DNA of 8,441 nt from Pseudomonadota bacterium (GCA_030625525.1 DAOUQR010000029.1:1-8441), one strand, 5' to 3'; shown: positions 1 through 5,924, counted from the stretch's first letter. Notes: generated by a model not told the origin, from the letters alone. Numbers and translations: made by a program.

Positions 1-3000
1 AGATTCAGCTAGAATAGAGATTTCAGCGCTGTCCTCTGAGTCAAAACTCACAGCTGACTGTACGCCGCTAGAATCCGAGAAAAGCTCTTCAAGTTCTCGG
101 TTAAGTTCCGCATTTTCCTCCAATAGATCCAAGGGAAATTCACCGGTTTTTTTCAATTCATCAATAAAAGAATCATGCCCCAGTACAGAATCAAGTTCTG
201 AATGAACCTTTGAATAAATGTCGTCGTTACTCTTCGCTACATTTTTAATTTGTGGCTTATATAATTTTTTTGCTCTTATTAGAAGTTTTTCTGCTTTATT
301 AAAGATCCGATTTGTAGTTGAAAAAGGAGAGGCGTGTCGACCATCTTTTCGAATTAAGATTTTACTGAGTGTGATAAATTTCACCAACGAGTCGACCGGA
401 TTAAAATTGGTAGGATCTAACGGTTCGAGTTTATCTACTAAATCTTTGAGAGTTTTAACTTTATCATCATTTTCATCCAAGTCATGGCTGTTTAAATACG
501 CTTTAATATCGCTAATGATTGCAGCTTTATCGACTTCAAAAGAGGTGTCAATGAGCGCACCTAACTTACCTTCTGAACTTTTTCCATACTCTCGAGGTGA
601 CAATGTCTTATCTGATGTTTTCCATTTTTCAAATACACGCTCTGAGATTAGCTCGACGCCATCATCATCAGGAGCCGCAAGGATCCAGTCCCCTGCTTGA
701 TTTGGATTTTCTCGTATCAAGGTTAAATCATTCGTGATCTTGATCACTAACTTGTCACGACTATGCGACTTATACCACTTTTCTGCGAATACGGATCCTA
801 GATATCCAGTTATAAAACCCGAAGCTTCATAAGCTTTAGATTCAGCTATGTTTTCCGTACTATTTAAATCGAGCGGTATTTTTTTATCAAAACCACTGGT
901 TTTCCAGGCTCGTCGAGACCCCATAAATGCAACGACTTCTTTTAACCTTGCCCAGAGGTTACTTCTAACTCGACAGAAGATTATTTTTGTATTCTTTAAT
1001 TTTTCTGCTTCTTGCATTTGCTTTGCAGAACGTTTGGTCGGAATCATCCAGTGTGCAAATGTTTCTGGAATGACGACACCCAATGATGGAGATGCGTAGC
1101 AAGCTTTCATGACCTGTTGTTTAATCGTTCGAATCGCTTTACTGTTTGACTGTAAATCACCAACACCAGTATAACCTTGCTTATTTGCAAGACGAATAAC
1201 TAATTTACGCATTTGTGACACTTCTCGCACAATCCCCCCATCAGCGGCAACGACATAATTACCACTTAAATCATTGGGATCAGTCTTCAAAAATTGTAAG
1301 GCTTTTTTTATCGCTTCATCTGCAGCAAAAGATTTACCACTACCCGATGAACCCGAGATAATAGCGACGGGTCTCTCTAACCATTTTTCACCGGCGAAAT
1401 GACTCGATGATGCTATAAAAACGGCATCACGAAACTCACGGCTGTTTGCTTCTTCTTCTAATGCCGCTTGATAAAGCTTAAGACCTTTACCTTTGTTACC
1501 TAAAAGATCTTTTATTGCTATAGTCGCATTTTCGGGATCCGTTGCACGCGTATCGACCTCACCAATGTCATAACTGGGAAGATCGATAGTATTCAGATAG
1601 TTTAAAAACGCTTGGCGATGATGCTGGGGATCAACCCCCTTTTTAGGAAGGGGGGCACCGTCATACAATTCAGCGCGGCCGCTTTCAGTTAATTCATTTA
1701 GGACGTCAGGATCCGCTTTTTTAATACCGTCCTCTTTTACAACCGCGTCTTTTTGTCCATATTGACCCACTTGAGCGTTGATTGATTGAGAAATGAGTGG
1801 TGCCAGTTCTTCTTCTGATTCTTCTATTTTTTCTACTTTTTCTACCACTTCAAATCTTTTCAATGCTGTGCTCAATGCCGCTTGAATTTTTGGCTTGCCA
1901 GTGAAAGCATTTTCAAATGATTGAAGGATCTCGAGGGATAAATCATTTCGCCCCTCTATCAAATTAGCGAGTTTGAGTTCAATGCCATCATGTTTTGCTA
2001 TCAATTCATCTTTGAAATTGTTAATGATTCCATCGTAATTTTCAACTTTAGTGAACGTTCTATCGTGATTAAAGAGTGTCATCGATTTCATTACTTTGGA
2101 ATAGGCTCCCATTACTATTTTAGTGCGGTCGAAAAGACTCATCAATTCCTGTTCAGTAACAGCAACGTCCTCTGATGATTTATCAGAAAGCAACTCTAAC
2201 AAACTACTCATTTCATCAATGTTTGATTCTTTTAAGAAGCTCTCAATTTCAGCTTCAACAGCGATTTTAACATCAACCTGATCAGCCTTGCTTATCGATA
2301 AAAATTGCAATAGAACCAGTTTATCTTGCTTTGTAAATGCATCAGAAAGAGGCGAGTTATAAATAACATCAAGAATCGATTTTTGATCGGCAAGCACATC
2401 ACTTAAAAAACCAACTGACCTTAGTTTCGTCATTAATTGTTTTTCAGATTCAACATAATGAATATTATCAACATAATAAATATTATCAAAATCAGATAGT
2501 TTAAGCCGGCCCTGTTTGTCAACAATCGCAGAGTTTTCACTTAAATGGTGGTGAGCATATCCCAAGCTAAAGAGTTTGATCACTTGCGTAATAAATTGTT
2601 TTTGCAAGTCAGCTTGATTCTCTGTAGTTTCAAGCACAGAGGCAAGCGTCGGTCCGGATTCTACAAACTGAAAATGGATATGCTTTTTATCATACGAATA
2701 ATAAGTCTCTGCCAGGATCCCTAAATCGTGACGTTGTTTTATGCTCTCTTTATTCTTTCTACGAATAGAGCTATTGATATCTCTTACACGTTCGATCGCG
2801 CGAACTTGGAATTGCAGATCACTTTCAGAATGTTTGACCGTATAAACGTTCTGACCTTTTATTGTGTAATGCCAAATAAAGTCTTCATAATTCAATTTGG
2901 AAATGTCGGCATTCGCTCGACTGGCGGCAAGATTGAGGAGTGAATGTATCGTTGCCCTGCCTGCTGTCTTAAATTTCTGATGGGGAATCAAAATATCTTG

Positions 3001-4779
3001 GTCAGATAACTTTGTTTCAATATCATTGCTTAATTCACTAGCCTTAACTTGATACTCATGATCTAAATGAGAAGACATCGCTTCTAATTCACTATGTAAG
3101 CGATATAAGTCATTCGGTGTTAATTCAATTTTAGCAAGTAATGTTTCAATATCTTTAAGTCTAGCGCTATTTCTTTCCTCTTGTTCAACCGGCAAATAAA
3201 GCGCGTTATTAAAGCGGAAATCAAGCATCGGCACGTGATCACGAACGCCCTTTAACCACTGACTATTTTGCAAGGCTGTATGTAATTCACTGGTATCATC
3301 CATATCCAAAATACTATCGTTAATCGCATTAACTAAACGCATGGCAACAGCAACATCGCTGTCAGTAACACGACTCAAGAATTTTATAGACCGGTCTTGA
3401 ACACAGTGGATGCCATTGTGACTAGTTTTAAATGATATCCTAGCTTTTGGATTTTCTTTGATAATATCAATGAATTCTTTAACCCACTGAATTGGTTCGG
3501 TCAGATTTAGTGGCTGCGAATGCACGTGATTATCAACTACATCGAGCAATTGTGAACTTGCGTCCATCAGTTTCTGATTTACACCGACATCACCTGGGTT
3601 CCCTACGAATTCTTCACTCCGTTTTGTATAGATTTTATGACGTTGCATCAATTGTCGATCAATGTCCAGCATATCAGCCATGGCATACGTTTTGGTATAG
3701 TTGGTCTCTCCAATTTTCTCCCTTTCATTTTCACCGCGTTTGAGAAAGGTTAAAGACTTTTTATAAGCCTCTTCTTTACTTAACATCAATGGTGTGAGCG
3801 TTGCAATATATTGATGATAATTGGACACACTCCCGTCTGTTAATAATTGCTGTTGCTCCTCTTCGAGTTCTGAAATGAGCTCATCAAACTTTTTATCGCG
3901 CGCACTGTGCTCTGGATTTTTTAATTTAGCATACGTCATGTCGGTCAAAGTCCATCCAATATATGGAACACTATCAACCGGATGAGCCTTGATATAATTG
4001 CGATATAATGTTGCACTATTATCTTCGGTCTTTACAAATATTTTCAATAGATCATTCAACATCTTCGACTTCTCAGGTAGTTTGTCAAAACTATCTTTGA
4101 GTCGTGACACAGCGGTTCCACTCAATGCGGCTGAAATCATCCAAACCAGATTAAAATTATTTTGCTTGATGCCTTGTAACCCCGTCATTAACCAGCGCTC
4201 TATAACAAGTGCACGCCGTTCTGCTGTATCTTTACTATCTGCTTTATCTTGGCCATCTGCTTTATCTTGGCTAGGATTAAGAATAGAATTTCGGACATAG
4301 CCGGCAAAGGTATTAAAGTGCTCAAATATCCCTTGAAGATTCGAATTCACACCCTCAGCATTATCACCACTAGCATGTCGAATCAATTCTTGTTCTGAAA
4401 CAGCCTTAAATAATTCCCGATCAACTGACTTAGTTAAATCAACAATATGCGCAATGAACTGAGCGTTAACAACTTTGACTAGCTCTTTGATTTCAGGATG
4501 CTTTTTACAATAAGGTGCAAAACCAGGCGTTGTCAGTAACTCGTCGAACGCCAAGCTAGAAAAATTCTCCGGCCCAAGCGCCGCTGTCATCTCATGAAGA
4601 TTATCAATCACATTCAAGAATTGCGATTGTTGCAAAGGCGCTAAGGCTTTCCCGCCCGCCTGTTTAATAAGCTGGTCATAATGAGTAAATCGCTCAGATG
4701 CCGTCAGCTGCCCCCAGTTCTCCGGTAAATCTTTAGCTAAATCAGCTAAATCAGACACTTTCAATAAATCTTTAAACAT
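1..4779 (-). CDS. Giant multidomain effector-like protein: RasGEF + kinase-like fold + zeta-toxin-like P-loop domain (3' end missing)
   Basis: The frame is open for 1593 codons from ATG at 4779 to the left edge, so the C-terminus is not seen. Domains in order: RasGEF at residues about 100-315; an unassigned, mostly helical-looking segment 316-620; a protein-kinase-like fold 630-850 with substituted catalytic residues; a Glu/Lys/Val-rich linker near 979-992; a P-loop kinase domain with Walker A at 1143-1150; and a Glu/Asp-rich tail after 1420. I see no signal peptide or membrane segment, which fits a cytoplasmic protein exported by a type IV (Dot/Icm-like) system. That export route is inference, because the C-terminal signal lies outside the window. 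The RasGEF domain suggests it acts on Ras-family GTPases of a eukaryotic host. The start is supported by a TAGGGTG ribosome site and a TATAAT box just upstream. It is transcribed divergently from the acyltransferase gene. The domain calls are firmer than the overall function. Confidence 0.88.
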   Translation of the reverse strand, partial: MFKDLLKVSDLADLAKDLPENWGQLTASERFTHYDQLIKQAGGKALAPLQQSQFLNVIDNLHEMTAALGPENFSSLAFDELLTTPGFAPYCKKHPEIKELVKVVNAQFIAHIVDLTKSVDRELFKAVSEQELIRHASGDNAEGVNSNLQGIFEHFNTFAGYVRNSILNPSQDKADGQDKADSKDTAERRALVIERWLMTGLQGIKQNNFNLVWMISAALSGTAVSRLKDSFDKLPEKSKMLNDLLKIFVKTEDNSATLYRNYIKAHPVDSVPYIGWTLTDMTYAKLKNPEHSARDKKFDELISELEEEQQQLLTDGSVSNYHQYIATLTPLMLSKEEAYKKSLTFLKRGENEREKIGETNYTKTYAMADMLDIDRQLMQRHKIYTKRSEEFVGNPGDVGVNQKLMDASSQLLDVVDNHVHSQPLNLTEPIQWVKEFIDIIKENPKARISFKTSHNGIHCVQDRSIKFLSRVTDSDVAVAMRLVNAINDSILDMDDTSELHTALQNSQWLKGVRDHVPMLDFRFNNALYLPVEQEERNSARLKDIETLLAKIELTPNDLYRLHSELEAMSSHLDHEYQVKASELSNDIETKLSDQDILIPHQKFKTAGRATIHSLLNLAASRANADISKLNYEDFIWHYTIKGQNVYTVKHSESDLQFQVRAIERVRDINSSIRRKNKESIKQRHDLGILAETYYSYDKKHIHFQFVESGPTLASVLETTENQADLQKQFITQVIKLFSLGYAHHHLSENSAIVDKQGRLKLSDFDNIYYVDNIHYVESEKQLMTKLRSVGFLSDVLADQKSILDVIYNSPLSDAFTKQDKLVLLQFLSISKADQVDVKIAVEAEIESFLKESNIDEMSSLLELLSDKSSEDVAVTEQELMSLFDRTKIVMGAYSKVMKSMTLFNHDRTFTKVENYDGIINNFKDELIAKHDGIELKLANLIEGRNDLSLEILQSFENAFTGKPKIQAALSTALKRFEVVEKVEKIEESEEELAPLISQSINAQVGQYGQKDAVVKEDGIKKADPDVLNELTESGRAELYDGAPLPKKGVDPQHHRQAFLNYLNTIDLPSYDIGEVDTRATDPENATIAIKDLLGNKGKGLKLYQAALEEEANSREFRDAVFIASSSHFAGEKWLERPVAIISGSSGSGKSFAADEAIKKALQFLKTDPNDLSGNYVVAADGGIVREVSQMRKLVIRLANKQGYTGVGDLQSNSKAIRTIKQQVMKACYASPSLGVVIPETFAHWMIPTKRSAKQMQEAEKLKNTKIIFCRVRSNLWARLKEVVAFMGSRRAWKTSGFDKKIPLDLNSTENIAESKAYEASGFITGYLGSVFAEKWYKSHSRDKLVIKITNDLTLIRENPNQAGDWILAAPDDDGVELISERVFEKWKTSDKTLSPREYGKSSEGKLGALIDTSFEVDKAAIISDIKAYLNSHDLDENDDKVKTLKDLVDKLEPLDPTNFNPVDSLVKFITLSKILIRKDGRHASPFSTTNRIFNKAEKLLIRAKKLYKPQIKNVAKSNDDIYSKVHSELDSVLGHDSFIDELKKTGEFPLDLLEENAELNRELEELFSDSSGVQSAVSFDSEDSAEISILAES
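700..1392 (-). other. P-loop nucleotide-kinase domain resembling zeta toxin, residues about 1130-1360
   Basis: A hydrophobic strand (RPVAIIS, 1136-1142) leads into the Walker A loop GSSGSGKS at 1143-1150. About thirty residues later a strand ends in AADGG (1178-1182), at the place where zeta/PezT kinases carry the aspartate that acts on the sugar substrate. It is followed by a conserved-looking run with Arg1185, Glu1186, Ser1188, Gln1189 and Arg1191. A further strand, GVVIPETFA at 1234-1242, matches the VIEGT-type strand of zeta toxins, and KIIFCRVRS plus the arginines at 1288-1289 fit the next strand and a lid. Zeta toxins phosphorylate UDP-N-acetylglucosamine; whether this domain does so cannot be told from sequence. 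The P-loop call is strong and the zeta assignment moderate. Confidence 0.68.
1635..1654. repeat. GC-rich hairpin inside the giant gene, between the kinase-like and P-loop domains
   Basis: CCCCCTT (1635-1641) and AAGGGGG (1648-1654) form a seven-pair perfect stem with a six-base loop, in an otherwise AT-rich gene. A further GGGG at 1626-1629 could pair with the same C-run instead. It encodes a Pro/Lys/Gly-containing linker (about residues 1042-1049). It may be chance, a pause site or a slippage-prone spot. Confidence 0.6.
2230..2892 (-). other. Protein-kinase-like domain, probably catalytically altered (pseudokinase), residues about 630-850
   Basis: The kinase fold is recognisable in sequence. 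Residues 655-664 (LQFQVRAIER) match strand beta-3, with Arg660 where the ATP-binding VAIK lysine is expected. Residues 684-713 match beta-4, beta-5, the hinge and alpha-D (family pattern HPNI...YYSYED..YLVMEYVEGGTL). Residues 743-754 (HHHLSENSAIVD) match the catalytic loop HRDLKPENILLD, with His745 in place of the catalytic aspartate and the metal-binding Asn shifted by one. DFD at 763-765 replaces DFG and keeps the metal-binding Asp. Two of the three hallmark residues are therefore changed. Some degenerate kinase folds (SelO, the Legionella effector SidJ) catalyse other transfers, so loss of protein-kinase activity does not prove it is inactive. Confidence 0.72.
2451..2486. repeat. Tandem 18-bp duplication just after the kinase DFD motif
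   Basis: CAACATAATGAATATTAT is followed directly by a copy with one base changed. It encodes two similar six-residue units, IYYVDN and IHYVES, right after DFD, that is in the segment corresponding to the kinase activation loop. The frame is kept. Confidence 0.9.
3835..4482 (-). other. RasGEF (CDC25-homology) domain, residues about 100-315
   Basis: This segment aligns by eye with the catalytic domain of SOS-type exchange factors along its whole length. The opening helix carries QFIAHIVDLTKSVDRELF, matching the family pattern IARQLTLxExxLFR. The core has NNFN at residues 207-210, followed by an alanine-rich helix and VSRL at 224-227 (family: NSSPVYRL), then FDKLPEK (family: FEQIPSR). The next block has YRNYI at 259-263 and VPYIGWTLTDM at 271-281 (family: VPFFGIYLTNI). 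Known RasGEF domains eject GDP from Ras-family GTPases by inserting a helical hairpin. The hairpin region (about 278-292) has the right length, but its residues differ from SOS, so substrate choice may differ. An insert at about 166-184 is lengthened by an 18-bp tandem duplication. Confidence 0.85.
4237..4272. repeat. Tandem 18-bp duplication in the RasGEF-coding region
   Basis: ATCTGCTTTATCTTGGCC is followed directly by a second copy differing only in the last base. It encodes two copies of QDKAD(G/S) at about residues 171-182 and keeps the reading frame. It lies in a polar insert between helices of the RasGEF domain, where length change should be tolerated. Confidence 0.9.
4735..4752. repeat. 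Tandem 9-bp repeat near the 5' end of the giant gene
   Basis: AGCTAAATC occurs twice in direct succession, encoding the DLADLA run at residues 10-15. It is the third in-frame tandem duplication in this gene. Confidence 0.8.
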
Positions 4780-4781
4780 AA

Positions 4782-4787
4782 CACCCT
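4782..4787 (-). promoter_or_regulatory. Ribosome-binding site of the giant gene
   Basis: On the minus strand the sequence AGGGTG lies just before the ATG at 4779, within AGTAGGGTGTTATG. It partly matches the Shine-Dalgarno consensus at a short spacing (4 bases from AGGG to ATG). It supports this ATG as the start; no in-frame alternative nearby has a better site. Confidence 0.6.
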
Positions 4788-4800
4788 ACTTTTATGAGAA

Positions 4801-4830
4801 ATTATAGTACACTTTCGTGTATTCTGCCTA
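4801..4830 (-). promoter_or_regulatory. Sigma-70-type promoter of the giant gene
   Basis: The minus strand has a perfect -10 box TATAAT (4806-4801), placed 21 bases upstream of the ATG. The best -35 candidate is TAGGCA (4830-4825, four of six consensus bases) with an 18-base spacer. The spacer contains a short inverted repeat, TACAC-GAAA-GTGTA (4821-4808), that could be an operator. The predicted leader is very short, about 15 bases. The weak -35 would suit a promoter that needs an activator. Confidence 0.5.
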
Positions 4831-4845
4831 TTATATTAACCGACG

Positions 4846-4864
4846 AACCTTAAGAAAACCTTTT
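4846..4864 (-). repeat. 11-bp-period direct repeat upstream of the giant gene promoter (possible response-regulator site)
   Basis: On the minus strand AAAAGGTT (4864-4857) and TTAAGGTT (4853-4846) repeat with an 11-base period, one helical turn, about 36 bases upstream of the TATAAT box. One half, CTTAAGGTT, matches the half-site pattern of PmrA boxes; the other half matches poorly. In Legionella and Coxiella several Dot/Icm effector genes are known PmrA targets. The link here is speculative. Confidence 0.3.
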
Positions 4865-4918
4865 GTCATCGACACTTATCAGTCATTAATATTACTTTAT
4901 TATTTTCTATCATAAAAT

Positions 4919-4947
4919 ATGATTTTAATTGTCTCAATTTGTATACT
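4919..4947 (+). promoter_or_regulatory. Possible promoter of the acyltransferase gene
   Basis: TATACT at 4942-4947 is a reasonable -10 box. With a 17-base spacer the -35 position holds ATGATT (4919-4924), only three of six consensus bases. It would give a leader of about 29 bases. The region is so AT-rich that other -10-like hexamers (for example TATAAA at 4959-4964) compete. Confidence 0.33.
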
Positions 4948-4970
4948 GTAAATAAGACTATAAAATTAAT

Positions 4971-4975
4971 AAGGA
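4971..4975 (+). promoter_or_regulatory. Ribosome-binding site of the acyltransferase gene
   Basis: AAGGA lies seven bases before the ATG at 4983, a near-ideal Shine-Dalgarno position. It is clearly stronger than the site in front of leuS. Confidence 0.75.
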
Positions 4976-4982
4976 AACAATA

Positions 4983-5831
4983 ATGGCGGTATGGGTATTT
5001 CCAGGGCAAGGATCACAGGCTAAAGGGATGGGTGACGGGCTGTTCGAAGAATTTTCTGAGTTAACGGCTCAAGCTGATTCTATTTTACGGTATTCGATAA
5101 AAACACTTTGTCTTGAAGATCCGCGCGATCAATTATCTCAAACGAATTACACGCAGCCCGCTTTATTTGTTGTAAGTGCCTTGGCTTATCATCAACAAAT
5201 GAATGAAACGGGTCGACAACCGGATTTTGTCGTGGGTCATAGTCTGGGTGAATATAACGCGCTCTATGCCGCGGGTGTTTTCGATTTTGAAACGGGACTT
5301 AAGCTCGTTAACAAACGTGGGGAACTCATGTCGCAAGCAAGCGGTGGGGGTATGGCAGCGGTGATTGGTTTATCCGCCGATGCAGTTATTGATGTGTTGC
5401 AAACAAATAACCTAGAAGGCATCGATATCGCCAATTATAACAGTGGCAGTCAAATTGTGATTTCAGGATTAAAACAAGATATTGATCAAGCGCAAGCCTC
5501 TTTTGAGAAAGCTGGCGCACGATTGTTCATGCCTTTGAAAGTAAGTGGTGCCTTTCATTCTCGCTACATGCAGTCTGCGCACGAAGAGTTTTCAAAATAT
5601 CTTGAATTATTTTCGTTTAATGCACCAAAAATTCCCGTGATTGCTAACACCACAGCAAAACCCTACACGATCGATACGATTGCTGAAAACTTAGTGAACC
5701 AAATTGATCACTCTGTACGGTGGAATGAATCGATCCAAACATTACTTTCCCAAGGCGAAAAAAACTTTAGCGAAATAGGTCCAGGCCGTGTTCTAACCGG
5801 CTTAATCAATCGCATCAAACGCGGTCAATAA
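4983..5831 (+). CDS. Stand-alone malonyl-CoA:ACP acyltransferase of the trans-AT polyketide synthase type (FabD-related)
   Basis: The 282-residue protein transfers malonyl units from CoA to an acyl-carrier-protein thiol, by family. Visible motifs are FPGQGSQ at 6-12, the nucleophile elbow GHSLGEY with Ser87, Arg112 in KRGELM (the malonate-binding arginine), and GAFHSRYM at 189-196 with the catalytic His192. E. coli FabD has a different sequence at that last site (VPSHCALM). The GAFHSRYM motif, FDFETGLKLV, the MAAVIGL block and INHSVRW-like IDHSVRW closely recall PksC/BaeC/PedD-like discrete acyltransferases. No ketosynthase or ACP lies in the window, so its partner is unseen. It could instead serve as the cell's only FabD. 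The start is fixed by AAGGA seven bases before ATG and by alignment of the first motif. A 93-bp spacer separates it from leuS. Confidence 0.9.
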   Translation: MAVWVFPGQGSQAKGMGDGLFEEFSELTAQADSILRYSIKTLCLEDPRDQLSQTNYTQPALFVVSALAYHQQMNETGRQPDFVVGHSLGEYNALYAAGVFDFETGLKLVNKRGELMSQASGGGMAAVIGLSADAVIDVLQTNNLEGIDIANYNSGSQIVISGLKQDIDQAQASFEKAGARLFMPLKVSGAFHSRYMQSAHEEFSKYLELFSFNAPKIPVIANTTAKPYTIDTIAENLVNQIDHSVRWNESIQTLLSQGEKNFSEIGPGRVLTGLINRIKRGQ

Positions 5832-5840
5832 GACATTTAT

Positions 5841-5868
5841 CCGGCAATGCTCATTAAAGTATTGCCGG
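5841..5868 (+). terminator. Perfect hairpin after the acyltransferase gene, terminator-like but without a U-tract
   Basis: CCGGCAATGC (5841-5850) pairs with GTATTGCCGG (5859-5868), giving ten pairs including one G-U, around the eight-base loop TCATTAAA. It starts nine bases after the stop codon, where a terminator would be expected. No run of T follows on either strand, so it may instead be a 3'-end stabilising or processing structure, or help a downstream terminator. Confidence 0.45.
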
Positions 5869-5878
5869 GTTCAAAATG

Positions 5879-5902
5879 AAGGAGTATCCTGGCTCCCTTT
5901 TT
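5879..5902 (+). terminator. Weak terminator candidate before leuS
   Basis: AAGGAG (5879-5884) can pair with CTCC-C-TT (5893-5899, one bulged C), and the stem runs into five Ts at 5898-5902. The stem is short and only four pairs are firm. Together with the stronger hairpin upstream it could end or attenuate transcription between the acyltransferase gene and leuS. Confidence 0.25.
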
Positions 5903-5924
5903 AGATAATCAAGCTTTTGTAAGA

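Noticed and set aside
218..1099. Plus-strand open frames at 218-700 and 848-1099
   Set aside because: They lie opposite the giant minus-strand gene, show no family motifs, and the minus frame has clear domains throughout.
700..1392. Toxin-antitoxin locus based on the zeta-like domain
   Set aside because: The domain is fused inside a giant protein and no small antitoxin gene lies next to it in the visible sequence.
1990..4300. Plus-strand open frames at 1990-2175, 2728-2943, 3492-3743 and 3998-4300
   Set aside because: They are antisense to the RasGEF and kinase-like coding sequence, without motifs or good ribosome sites.
4837..4850. GTTAATAT plus CTTAAG on the minus strand as a PmrA pair
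   Set aside because: The two TTAA cores are 14 bases apart rather than 11, so this pairing does not fit; only the GGTT-based repeat has helical-turn spacing.
5832..5924. T-box leader for leuS
   Set aside because: The spacer is too short, has no T-box sequence, and T-boxes are not expected in gammaproteobacteria.
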